This document shows positions 55,984 through 64,000 of a stretch of DNA of 64,000 nt, in pieces. Every line of letters starts with the position of its first letter. Positions within the stretch are counted from its first letter, which is position 1. The notes beneath the pieces are model-generated. The model had not been told where the DNA came from. It saw nothing but the letters and a program-made list of their open reading frames with translations, and did no database searches. This DNA comes from Methanococcus maripaludis. Lineage in GTDB: Archaea; AGJL01; Methanococci; Methanococcales; Methanococcaceae. The translations under genes were made by a program, and so were the position numbers. The DNA is taken from positions 179,303-243,302 of the forward strand of contig NZ_JACDUL010000003.1 of NCBI RefSeq assembly GCF_013760955.1, in the 5' to 3' direction.

Positions 55984-57708
55984 ATGGATAAATACGATAA
56001 AATAATTGATTTAACTAAAAGAAGAGGATTCTTGTGGAATTCTTTTGAAATATACGGTGGTATCGCAGGATTTTTTGACTACGGGCCACTCGGTGCAATT
56101 TTAAAAAACAACGTCATAAACACTTGGAGAAAACATTACATCGTAAATGAAGGATTTTACGAAATTGATAGCCCAACAGTAACTCCTTACGAAGTTTTAA
56201 AAGCATCTGGACACGTGGAAAACTTTACTGACCCGCTCGTTGAATGTAAAGAATGTCTTGAGTCATTTAGAGCTGACCACATCATTGAAGAAAACGTTGA
56301 TGTTGATACTGAAGGAAAAACCTTACAAGAACTTCAGGAAATGATTGAAAAAAATAACATCAAATGTCCAAAATGTGGTGGAGAATTTAAAGAAGTTAGC
56401 ACATTTAACTTGATGTTTGCAACTTCAATTGGCCCCGGTGGAAAAAGAGCTGCATTCATGAGACCTGAAACCGCTCAAGGTATATTCATACAGTTTAAAA
56501 GAATAAGCCAGTTCTTTAGAAACAAGCTTCCATTTGGTGCAGTTCAAATTGGAAAAGCTTATAGGAATGAAATCTCCCCAAGACAGGGTGTAATCAGATT
56601 AAGAGAATTTACACAGGCTGAAGGTGAATTTTTCATTGATTCACGGAAAAAAGAGAACTTTGAAAAATTTGAAAGCGTAAAAGATATGGTTTTACCATTA
56701 CTCCCCGGTAAAAATCAAGAAAACGAATCGCTAAGTGCTGAAGAAAAAATTGTCAGAATGAGTCTTTCTGATGCAGTTAAAAATGGAGTAATCGCACACG
56801 AAGCAATTGCATACTATGTTGCAGTTACAAAAAAATTCTTGATGGAAATTGGAATCGACGAATCAAAATTAAGATTCAGACAGCACCTTCCAAATGAAAT
56901 GGCACACTATGCTGCCGATTGTTGGGATGCAGAACTTTATACTGATAGATACGGCTGGATCGAATGCGTAGGAATTGCAGATAGAACCAACTACGATTTA
57001 TTGGCACACATGAAAAACAGCAGTGAAGATTTATCCGTTTTTGTAGAACTTGACGAAGATAAAGAAGTTGAAGTTTATGAAATCGAATTAAACTACAAAT
57101 TAGTTGGTAGAACATTTAAGGGCGATGCAAAAATTTTAGAAGAGTCTTTAAAAGAATTAAACGACAAAAAAATGGAAGAATTGGTAGAAGCTCTTGAAAC
57201 GGAGGGAAAATATGTTTTAAAAACTTGTAAAAGAGATTTTGAAATATTAAAAGAATATTTAACTGCTAAAAAAGTTAAAAAGATCGTTAAAGGAGAAAAA
57301 ATAATTCCACACGTGATAGAACCTTCATACGGTATCGACAGGATTACATACTGTGTTATGGAGCATGCGTTCAAAGAAGAGGAAGATAGAACCGTAATGG
57401 GCTTTTCAAATGCAGTTTCCCCGATAAAAGTCGGTGTTTTCCCGCTCGTTAACAAAGAAGGAATGCCTGAAATTGCAATGGATTTGAAAAATAAATTAAG
57501 AGAAAACGGTTTAATTGCAGAATACGATGACAGTGGTGCAATTGGTAGAAGATACATGAGAATGGATGAAGTAGGAACTCCTTTCTGTGTAACAATCGAT
57601 GGAGAAACTCTAACAGACCGTTCAGTAACAATTAGGGAAAGAGATTCGAGAGAACAGTTTAGAATCCCAATAAACGAAGTTGTATCGTACATTAAAGATA
57701 AACTCTAA
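55984..57708 (+). CDS. glyS: Glycyl-tRNA synthetase (class II, archaeal/eukaryotic type)
   Basis: 574 aa. It charges tRNA-Gly. The N-terminus R-R-G-F-L-W-N-S-F-E-I-Y-G-G (residues 13-26) is typical. Class II motif 2 is around F-R-N-K-L...R-N-E-I-S-P-R-Q-G (178-203), and motif 3 around S-Y-G-I-D-R near residue 449, with a C-terminal anticodon-binding domain. A zinc site C-x2-C ... C-x2-C lies in the insertion at about residues 88-136. It follows the CitG-like gene by 11 bp. Confidence 0.96.
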   Translation: MDKYDKIIDLTKRRGFLWNSFEIYGGIAGFFDYGPLGAILKNNVINTWRKHYIVNEGFYEIDSPTVTPYEVLKASGHVENFTDPLVECKECLESFRADHIIEENVDVDTEGKTLQELQEMIEKNNIKCPKCGGEFKEVSTFNLMFATSIGPGGKRAAFMRPETAQGIFIQFKRISQFFRNKLPFGAVQIGKAYRNEISPRQGVIRLREFTQAEGEFFIDSRKKENFEKFESVKDMVLPLLPGKNQENESLSAEEKIVRMSLSDAVKNGVIAHEAIAYYVAVTKKFLMEIGIDESKLRFRQHLPNEMAHYAADCWDAELYTDRYGWIECVGIADRTNYDLLAHMKNSSEDLSVFVELDEDKEVEVYEIELNYKLVGRTFKGDAKILEESLKELNDKKMEELVEALETEGKYVLKTCKRDFEILKEYLTAKKVKKIVKGEKIIPHVIEPSYGIDRITYCVMEHAFKEEEDRTVMGFSNAVSPIKVGVFPLVNKEGMPEIAMDLKNKLRENGLIAEYDDSGAIGRRYMRMDEVGTPFCVTIDGETLTDRSVTIRERDSREQFRIPINEVVSYIKDKL

Positions 57709-57709
57709 A

Positions 57710-58378
57710 TCAAAATTCCAATTTTCCTTTTTTGATAATATCCATGAAATTTTTAATTTCTAAAGAATAATTTTTTGAAACCATTTTTGGAAGGTCTAAA
57801 AATCCCATTACATTTTTAATTATGTGAAAATCGGACGTTGCGACAAAATCGTATTGTTTAAGCTCGAAATCGACTTTTTTTGATAATATAACTTCTCCAG
57901 AAATCGAATATTTTCCCATTAAATTCCGCGTCATTTTTGAAATTTCTCCGCTTTTACTCGTCTGTTCATCAAAATATACATCAAAACTATTTAAATTTAA
58001 ATCCAAAATACTTTTCAAAATAATTTCAATTGTTTCTTCCGATTTTTCAGTTAATTTGTATCCTTTCTGGTATTTTAAATCCCGAATTACATTATCCTCG
58101 CAAACTATTGCTACACCTTCGATTAAAGATTTTAATGTTATAAGTACATTAAAACCATCAATTGCAAAGGATTTTGATTTTGAAAATTCAGTTAAATCTG
58201 TTCTTTTTTTGTTTACGATTTCTAAATGGCTATCTGAAAATACACACCTGCCAAAAAAGTATCTTTCAAGACGATTTAACCCGTAGTGATTTGCAACAAA
58301 GTCTAGAGCAGATTTTTTTCTGTAATTTCGATTTAAAAGATACTTTAAATCTGAATAAGTTTCAAAAAATTGGTTCAT
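57710..58378 (-). CDS. DUF434 family protein
   Basis: 222 aa, soluble. It has the DUF434 pattern: an N-terminal helical segment with R-N-Y-R-K-K-S-A-L-x-F-V near residue 18, then I-D-G-F-N-V-L-I-T near 72 and V-A-T-S-D-F-H-I-I-K near 180. D-G-x-N and S-D resemble the metal site of PIN/NYN-type nucleases, but this is only a guess. There is no clear ribosome site before ATG 58378. Its stop abuts that of glyS (57708/57710). Confidence 0.72.
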   Translation of the reverse strand: MNQFFETYSDLKYLLNRNYRKKSALDFVANHYGLNRLERYFFGRCVFSDSHLEIVNKKRTDLTEFSKSKSFAIDGFNVLITLKSLIEGVAIVCEDNVIRDLKYQKGYKLTEKSEETIEIILKSILDLNLNSFDVYFDEQTSKSGEISKMTRNLMGKYSISGEVILSKKVDFELKQYDFVATSDFHIIKNVMGFLDLPKMVSKNYSLEIKNFMDIIKKGKLEF

Positions 58379-58456
58379 AAAATAATATTATAAAATTAAT
58401 GAAATAAATTTTTTTATGGAATGTATACAATATAAAAAAATTAAAAATAAAGAATA

Positions 58457-59356
58457 TCAGTCTTTTTTTATTGTTGAATTGATATATACTCCAGTCATTA
58501 TAAATAACGTGCTTATTACAGTTATTTTTGTAAACGGCTCTTTTAAAAAAATTGCAGAAAGTACAATTACAATTAATGGAACGAACTGGTAAAATAACAT
58601 CGTTTTACTTGCCCCATAATATTTTAACGATATTTGCTGTAATAATTGCGCTAAAACTGATGCAAAAACTGCCATATAGATTATTGAAAGCCAAGTTTCA
58701 AAAGATGCATTTAATATCGCATTTACAGGGTTTTTTAGAATCATGTAAGGTATTAACAGTACAACTGTTAAAATGTAACCGTATGTTAATATTACGGATG
58801 GCGAGTAATTTTGAGCGACTTTTTTACTTATTACTGCGTATAATGCCATGCAAAGTACTGCGGAAAACATTATAACATCTCCAATATTAAATGAAAGGCT
58901 TTTAAGAACTTCCAGATTCCCATTTGTAATCGTGAGCAGTACTCCAAAAAATGCGATAATTACTGCAAATATCCGTTTAATTCCAAAATATTCGCCCAAT
59001 ACAAATGCTGCAATTATTGAAGTAATCATTGGGGTTGTTGCCATTAATAGCGCCGAATTTATTGCCGTGATATATTCAAGCGACATGAAAAATAATGCGT
59101 GGTATCCAAACATTCCAAGTAACCCTGCTAAAATTACAAGATATGCGTCACTTTTATTTAATTTCAGATTTTTTCGTTCTGTTTTTAAAACTAAAGGTAA
59201 TATTATTACAGATGCTATTAAAAATCTTAAAAATGTTAATTCGTCCCAGGAAAGTTCCAAAATTCCGATTTTTCCAGTTATAAATGCCCCTGCCCCGAAA
59301 GAAACTGCCGGAATCATTAACAGAAATAATTCATATTTTTTCAAAAGTTTTTTCAT
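58457..59356 (-). CDS. EamA/DMT-family transporter
   Basis: 299 aa with ten membrane segments in two EamA repeats (residues about 10-140 and 155-295). R-F-L-I-A-S near residue 45 and the P-x-x-x-x-I-A-A-F-V-L-G-E segment near 107 are family-like. Exporter of amino acids or metabolites; the substrate is unknown. It is divergent from the XRE-cupin regulator, with palindromic sites between them, so it is the probable target. Confidence 0.88.
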   Translation of the reverse strand: MKKLLKKYELFLLMIPAVSFGAGAFITGKIGILELSWDELTFLRFLIASVIILPLVLKTERKNLKLNKSDAYLVILAGLLGMFGYHALFFMSLEYITAINSALLMATTPMITSIIAAFVLGEYFGIKRIFAVIIAFFGVLLTITNGNLEVLKSLSFNIGDVIMFSAVLCMALYAVISKKVAQNYSPSVILTYGYILTVVLLIPYMILKNPVNAILNASFETWLSIIYMAVFASVLAQLLQQISLKYYGASKTMLFYQFVPLIVIVLSAIFLKEPFTKITVISTLFIMTGVYINSTIKKD

Positions 59357-59394
59357 TCATGACACCGCTAAAATAATACATAATGGAACAACTT

Positions 59395-59475
59395 CGTATA
59401 GTATATTATACAATTTGTATGATATTATGTAGTATAAATATATTATGCTATACGATATGTATGATATACCATACA
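59395..59475. promoter_or_regulatory. Palindromic operator array between the EamA transporter and the XRE-cupin regulator
   Basis: Dyads: GTATA(n6)TATAC at 59396-59411; TACAATTTGTA at 59409-59419 (with one central base); CGTATAG at 59395-59401 and its reverse complement CTATACG at 59448-59454; TGTATG(n6)CATACA at 59458-59475. The theme GTAT...ATAC recurs, as expected for dimeric binding sites of the adjacent regulator. Both gene starts (59356 and 59493) flank the array, so it can act on both. Confidence 0.6.
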
Positions 59476-59492
59476 AAACAAAGGTAATATTT

Positions 59493-60047
59493 ATGGAAAA
59501 TCCTAGCCACATAATTTCAAAAAACTTAAAAAAAATAAGAAACGAAAACGGATTGAGCCTTGATGCGGTTTCAAAACTTACAGGGGTAAGCAAAGGAATG
59601 CTCGGACAAATTGAGCGTGAAGAAGTAAATCCAACAATAACAACCATTTTAAAAATTGCAAATGGATTAAAAATTTCATTTACATCTCTTTTGAGTGAAA
59701 AGGAAGCGGATGTGAAAATAGTAGAACTTAAAAAAGTTTCACCAATTTACGACGACAGCAAAAAATGGAGATTTTACCCGGTATTCAATTTTGAAGATAG
59801 TAGACCTTTTGAAATATCCTACGTTGAAGCCGACCCTGGAGTAGTAATGAGTTCCGAAGGGCATATCAAAAATTCGGAAGAAACAATAACTGTTTACGAA
59901 GGAGAACTGACTTTATCAATAGACGATAAGACATACACCATTTCAAAAGGAAATTCTATCCGTTTTAAAGCAGAAGTACCTCACAAATACGAAAATAGAA
60001 GTTCAGAAATGACTGTAATGCATATGACACTTTATTATCCAAAATAA
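59493..60047 (+). CDS. XRE-family transcriptional regulator with cupin sensor domain
   Basis: 184 aa from ATG 59493; the frame extends upstream into the operator array but lacks a ribosome site there. Helix-turn-helix at residues 10-65: L-K-K-I-R-N-E-N-G-L-S-L-D-A-V-S-K-L-T-G-V-S-K-G-M-L-G-Q-I-E-R-split over the reading helix, with a cupin beta-barrel at about 105-180. Such HTH-cupin regulators usually sense amino acids or polyamines and control a nearby transporter, here probably the divergent EamA gene. It may also regulate itself. Confidence 0.9.
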   Translation: MENPSHIISKNLKKIRNENGLSLDAVSKLTGVSKGMLGQIEREEVNPTITTILKIANGLKISFTSLLSEKEADVKIVELKKVSPIYDDSKKWRFYPVFNFEDSRPFEISYVEADPGVVMSSEGHIKNSEETITVYEGELTLSIDDKTYTISKGNSIRFKAEVPHKYENRSSEMTVMHMTLYYPK

Positions 60048-60062
60048 ACAAATTAAAAATAG

Positions 60063-61292
60063 TTAATTTTTCGATATTTTTTGTTTTAACGAATTAAATA
60101 AGCCATAAATTGACATTGCTATTTTAGCAAGTTTTATTTTTAAATTAAATCCTTTTCCGCCAAGTTCTCTTGAAACATCTTTTAAAAGTACAGGAATATT
60201 TAGATTTTGGGGGCATGCTTTGACACATTTACCGCAATTTGTGCAGAGCCCTGCATGAGACTCTTCACCACCCATGACTCCACCAAGTCTTGCAAGATAC
60301 AAAAATCCAGTCTTTTTGTCGTTAAAAATACTTTTTTCATTGTACATTGAAAAGCATGCCGGAATATCCACACCAAATGGGCAAGGCATGCAATAACCAC
60401 ATGCAGTGCAGTTTATTTTCATTAATTTTTTATAAACATCTTTTACTTTATCGTATATTTCCAATTCTTCGCTTGAAAGAGAATTTGGAGTAGTTTCTTC
60501 TGCAACTTTTAAATTTTCTTTTACTTGACTTTCTTCATTCATTCCAGAAAGAACGCATGTAACTTCCTCGTGATTTAAAACCCATCGCAGTGCCCAATCT
60601 GCAGGCGTTCTTTTAACTTTGTAGCCATTAAAAATTTGTTCTGCTTCTTTTGGAACTTTTTTTGAGAGATTTCCGCCCCTTAAAGGCTCCATGATAAATA
60701 CGCCAACTCCTTTTGATGCAGCATATTTAAAACCTTCAGTTCCAGCCTGATTTTGTTCATCTAAATAATTATACTGAATAAGACATGCATCCCAATCGTA
60801 AGCATCTATTATTTCCTTAAAAGTTTCCGTATTGTCGTGGTAAGAAAAACATGCATATTTTATTTTTCCGCTCTTTTTAGCTTCATCTAAAAATCGTAAA
60901 ACACCAAGATCTTTCATTTTTGTCCAGCTATCTTTTGAAAGGCTGTGAATAAAATAGTAATCGATAAAATCTGTATTCAACTTCTTAAGCTGAATATCAA
61001 GATACATTTCCATATCTTCATATTTTTTAACGGACCACTGCGGAAGTTTTGTTGAAAGCTTTATTTTATTTCGATAATTATTTGAAAGAATTTCTCCTAA
61101 AAAAGATTCACTCGCACCACCGTGATATGGAAATGCAGTATCTATAAAGTTTACGCCATTATCTATTGCATAATAAATCTGTTTTTTTGCTTTTTCTTTA
61201 TCGATAATTCCGTTTTTAGTTGGAAGCCTCATTGCACCAAAACCTAGTGCTGAAATTTTATCCCCCGTTTTCTTAATTTCACGATACTGCAT
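60063..61292 (-). CDS. Aldo/keto reductase with C-terminal ferredoxin domain
   Basis: 409 aa. The AKR barrel occupies about 1-270: L-G-F-G-A-M-R-L-P near residue 17, F-I-D-T-A near 50, and the catalytic Tyr/Lys region around Y-H-G-G near 57 and K-L-P near 83. The C-terminal part has two Fe-S motifs, [11 protein letters not shown] near 297 and [12 protein letters not shown] near 349. GGGG precedes ATG 61292. A ferredoxin-linked oxidoreductase; substrate unknown. It stands between modC and the regulator. Confidence 0.88.
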   Translation of the reverse strand: MQYREIKKTGDKISALGFGAMRLPTKNGIIDKEKAKKQIYYAIDNGVNFIDTAFPYHGGASESFLGEILSNNYRNKIKLSTKLPQWSVKKYEDMEMYLDIQLKKLNTDFIDYYFIHSLSKDSWTKMKDLGVLRFLDEAKKSGKIKYACFSYHDNTETFKEIIDAYDWDACLIQYNYLDEQNQAGTEGFKYAASKGVGVFIMEPLRGGNLSKKVPKEAEQIFNGYKVKRTPADWALRWVLNHEEVTCVLSGMNEESQVKENLKVAEETTPNSLSSEELEIYDKVKDVYKKLMKINCTACGYCMPCPFGVDIPACFSMYNEKSIFNDKKTGFLYLARLGGVMGGEESHAGLCTNCGKCVKACPQNLNIPVLLKDVSRELGGKGFNLKIKLAKIAMSIYGLFNSLKQKISKN

Positions 61293-61338
61293 AATTTTCC
61301 CCGTTCTTAAAAAAGTAAAAAAAGTTAGATTAAAAAAT

Positions 61339-62481
61339 TTATGTTAAATCGATTTTTTTCACACTTTCGGTCATCAAAATCGTTATTTTTTCTTTTAAAA
61401 GTTCGATTTTACATTTTTCTCCGACAGCGTAATCTAATTTTTTGAATTTATCATTTTGGATCTTTGACATGAGTTTTAAGCCATTTTGAATTACCTCAAG
61501 ATAAACCAGACTCGAAGAACCTTCGTTAACTACATCTTTTATTACACATTCAAAAACATTTTCTGTTTTTTCACTGTTTCTATCGATTAATTTTATATTT
61601 TCAGGCCGTATTCCAAAAGAAACCTCATTCATAGAGTTATTAAACTTTTTTATTAAAATTTCCATTCCCAAATATTTCAATATTGAAAAATCAGGATTAT
61701 TTTCATTGTTATCAATTTCTGCATTTGAAAAAATATTTATGTAACCGACGAGTTCTGCAACATTTACATTTATCGGATTATAAAATATCTCTTCTGGAGT
61801 TCCAATCTGCTGAATTCTACCATTATGAAACGTTACAACTTTTTCAGCCATTACAAATGCTTCTTCAAAACTGTGTGTCACAAAAACTACCGGAATTTTT
61901 AATTCTTTTTGAATACTTCTTAATCTTTCCCTTAATCTTATTCTTGAAATCATGTCCAGCGCAGAAAACGGTTCATCGAGTAGCAATATTTTTGGACTCG
62001 GTGCAAGCGCCCTTGCAAGAGCTACACGCTGTTTTTGACCGCCCGAAATCTGATCGGGATATCTATTTTCGAGGCCTTCGATATGGGTTAATGCCAAAAG
62101 TTCAAAAACTCGCTTTTCCTTTTCTTTTTCGCTTAAATATTTAATTCCATATTCAATATTCTCTTTAACAGTTAAATGGGGAAATAATGCATAATTTTGG
62201 AACACATACCCTAAATTTCGTTCCTGTGGGGTTTTATTTATCTTTTTATCGGAATCGTAATAGATTTCATTGTTTACAACAATTTTTCCGTGATCAGGAT
62301 CTAAGAGGCCTGCGATACAGCCTAATGTGCTTGTTTTCCCAGAACCCGACCTTCCAAATAAAACTATTATCGAACCACGGTCTATACTAAATTTAGATTT
62401 TAAATTAAAGGATGGAACTTTACGTTTTTTTGACTTCTTCGATTCGTAGTAGTTTTTTTCGATATCTATCTCTAAAATCAT
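61339..62481 (-). CDS. modC: Molybdate ABC transporter ATP-binding protein ModC
   Basis: 380 aa from ATG 62481 (GTGG upstream). Walker [10 protein letters not shown] near residue 42, signature S-G-G-Q-K-Q-R near 140, Walker B L-L-L-D-E-P near 160. After the cassette the C-terminal region (about 270-380) is a TOBE/Mop-like molybdate-sensing domain. It is coupled to ModB by a 9 bp gap. Tungstate could be the substrate instead, as methanogens use either metal in formylmethanofuran dehydrogenase. Confidence 0.93.
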   Translation of the reverse strand: MILEIDIEKNYYESKKSKKRKVPSFNLKSKFSIDRGSIIVLFGRSGSGKTSTLGCIAGLLDPDHGKIVVNNEIYYDSDKKINKTPQERNLGYVFQNYALFPHLTVKENIEYGIKYLSEKEKEKRVFELLALTHIEGLENRYPDQISGGQKQRVALARALAPSPKILLLDEPFSALDMISRIRLRERLRSIQKELKIPVVFVTHSFEEAFVMAEKVVTFHNGRIQQIGTPEEIFYNPINVNVAELVGYINIFSNAEIDNNENNPDFSILKYLGMEILIKKFNNSMNEVSFGIRPENIKLIDRNSEKTENVFECVIKDVVNEGSSSLVYLEVIQNGLKLMSKIQNDKFKKLDYAVGEKCKIELLKEKITILMTESVKKIDLT

Positions 62482-62490
62482 GAATACCAC

Positions 62491-63156
62491 TTAAAATTTC
62501 CATTTTTCAACAAATCTGCCCGTAAGAAATATCGTCATGAATGACATTATAATTAACAATACCACCAGAATATTTGCCAGATCGTAGTTTCCCGTTTGAA
62601 ATGCTTGGTAAATTGATAAAGACATCGTATTTGTTTTTCCAGGAATATTCCCAGCAACCATCAATGTAGCGCCAAACTCACCAACGGCTCGCGCAAAACT
62701 AAGAATTGCACCCGCAATTATCCCTTTTTTTGATAAAGGAAGGGTTATTTTATAAATTGTCTGTAATTCTGTTTTACCTAACGTATATGATACATATTCA
62801 AGTTCTTTATCGATTGAAGAGATTGCAGCAGTTGTAGTTTTAACCATTAACGGGAATGATACGATAAATGCGGCAATTACCGCAGCCTGCCAGGTAAATA
62901 AAATTCCCGATCCTGTAAATTCATATATTAAACTTCCTACAAATCCATTTTTTCCAAGTTGTAATGCAAGTAAATATCCTAAAACGGTTGGAGGAAGAAC
63001 CATTGGAAGAGTTACTAAATTTTCCAAAATATCTCGCCCGTAGAACTTTTTTCTCGCGAGAATGTATGAAATAATGACTCCAAAAATAACTACAAAAAAT
63101 GTGGATATAAAAGAAATTTTTAATGTAAGTAGTAGTGGAAATACTATTGAATCCAT
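62491..63156 (-). CDS. modB: Molybdate ABC transporter permease ModB
   Basis: 221 aa with five or six membrane segments. ModB features: L-P-M-V-L-P-P-T-V-L-G near residue 46, and the ATPase-coupling loop with G-K-T-E-L-Q-T-I-Y-K-I near 133 and R-A-V-G-E-F-G-A-T near 160. GTGATACTTC precedes ATG 63156. 9 bp after modA. Confidence 0.95.
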   Translation of the reverse strand: MDSIVFPLLLTLKISFISTFFVVIFGVIISYILARKKFYGRDILENLVTLPMVLPPTVLGYLLALQLGKNGFVGSLIYEFTGSGILFTWQAAVIAAFIVSFPLMVKTTTAAISSIDKELEYVSYTLGKTELQTIYKITLPLSKKGIIAGAILSFARAVGEFGATLMVAGNIPGKTNTMSLSIYQAFQTGNYDLANILVVLLIIMSFMTIFLTGRFVEKWKF

Positions 63157-63165
63157 GAAGTATCA

Positions 63166-63963
63166 CTAATTTTCTGCTGTAAAGCCATAATCTGTCAAAA
63201 TTTGTTTTCCTGTTTCACTTGTTAGGTATTCTACGAAAACTTTGGCTTCTTCTTTATTCTCAGAAGAATCTATGATACATACCGGATAAATAATTTCTGT
63301 AACTGTTGGTACTGTTGTTATAATCTCGATTGAATTTTCTTTTGCAATTTTTGCATCTGTCATGTAAACAAATCCTGCATCAACGTCCCCTGTTTCAAGG
63401 TATGTTAAAACCTGCCTTACATTTTCCCCGTAAACCATTTTTTCTTCGAGTTTATCCCATAAACCGGAGTCCGCGAGTGATTCTTTAGCATATTTTCCAA
63501 CAGGTGCAGTTTCAGGATTTCCAATTGAAACTTTCGTTACATCATCGTTTGTCAAATCCTCAACTGAAGTAATGTTTAATGAATTTCCAGCTGGAACGAT
63601 TAATACCAAGCTGTTTGTTGCAAAGTTCATTATTGAGCCAGCACTTGTTAAATTTTCTTCTTCAAGGATTTCTACGTGTTTTTGTGATGCTGAAGCAAAT
63701 ACATCTACTGGAGCTCCACCCTCAATCTGCTGACGGAGTGCACCCGAAGCTGCGAAATTTAATTCAACTTTAATATTTGGATTATCTTTTTCAAATTCGG
63801 TTTTTATGTCGGTGAACGCATCAGTTAAACTCGATGCTGCTGAAACAGTTATTGTGGTTGTTTGTTCTGAAGAATCGGAAACACAACCTGCAAAAAGTAA
63901 CATTACAGATAAAAAAATTACAGTTATAAGTCCGGTGATTATTCCTGAAGATTTTTTACTCAT
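63166..63963 (-). CDS. modA: Molybdate-binding protein ModA
   Basis: 265 aa from ATG 63963, eight nt after GGAG; an upstream ATG at 63969 is only 2 nt from it. A lipobox-like L-F-A-G-C ends the signal peptide near residue 27, so the protein is probably lipid-anchored. S-A-A-S-S-L-T-D-A-F and F-A-A-S-G-A-L-R-Q-Q-I-E, G-A-P-V-D-V-F-A-S-A are ModA ligand-site motifs. First gene of modABC. Ligand molybdate by family, tungstate possible. Confidence 0.94.
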   Translation of the reverse strand: MSKKSSGIITGLITVIFLSVMLLFAGCVSDSSEQTTTITVSAASSLTDAFTDIKTEFEKDNPNIKVELNFAASGALRQQIEGGAPVDVFASASQKHVEILEEENLTSAGSIMNFATNSLVLIVPAGNSLNITSVEDLTNDDVTKVSIGNPETAPVGKYAKESLADSGLWDKLEEKMVYGENVRQVLTYLETGDVDAGFVYMTDAKIAKENSIEIITTVPTVTEIIYPVCIIDSSENKEEAKVFVEYLTSETGKQILTDYGFTAEN

Positions 63964-64000
63964 ATACATCTCTCCTTTATATATCATAACCGGAAGTACT

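Overview
The window is a piece of an AT-rich euryarchaeal methanogen chromosome, almost certainly Methanococcus maripaludis or a very close relative. The evidence is comA (coenzyme M), mptD (methanopterin), egsA (archaeal lipid), archaeal-type RNA polymerase, ribosomal, TBP, proteasome and prefoldin genes, the EppA/Epd type IV pilus locus known from M. maripaludis, GGTGA-type ribosome binding sites, TATA promoters, and a selenocysteine gene with a Methanococcus-type SECIS hairpin. No insertion sequence, prophage, CRISPR array or tRNA was seen. Locus identities rest on protein reading and memory of the families, not on a search.

Layout. 1-2162: 5' part of a large secreted beta-helix/Ig-like surface protein running off the left edge. 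2403-7799: hypE, comA, an unassigned trio (ABC-type ATPase, UreG/HypB-like GTPase, Fe-S protein) and larC. 8049-13679: truA, an unknown gene, marC, an RcnA/NicO metal transporter with repeated dyads upstream, two further membrane proteins and tyrS. 14693-19120: DUF2067, rpoL, the L1-L10-L12 operon with an L1-type regulatory hairpin inside the L1 gene, tbp and hisH. 20048-24183: a PHP-domain gene, nnrE/D, acd (ADP-forming acyl-CoA synthetase) and a HesB-like selenoprotein gene interrupted by an in-frame UGA. 24356-29310: psmA, then a translation/transcription operon (SBDS, L37Ae, rpoP, Brix, pcc1, pfdB, DHH, mptD, unknown). 29311-37931: the minus-strand pilus operon (Cys-rich protein, EppA, three class III prepilins, DUF515 and several membrane-anchored proteins of unknown role).

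38013-46602: HD hydrolase, a polar amino-acid ABC importer, trm1, nrdD with a long dyad at its promoter, queC and egsA. 46650-52760: hemL with two small genes, two sodium:solute symporters and ppaC. 52848-53085: a structured RNA gene that I interpret as a three-hairpin H/ACA guide RNA. 53129-63963: two unknown genes, rdgB, a CitG-family gene, glyS, DUF434, an EamA transporter divergent from an XRE-cupin regulator with palindromic operators between them, an Fe-S aldo/keto reductase and modABC.

Most notable: (1) the triple H/ACA RNA, whose pockets can be paired with three functional-centre sites of 23S rRNA; (2) the HesB-like selenoprotein whose SECIS overlaps its own last two codons; (3) the comA-linked ATPase/GTPase/Fe-S trio beside hypE and larC, a plausible uncharacterised metallocofactor module; (4) the unassigned proteins of the pilus operon.
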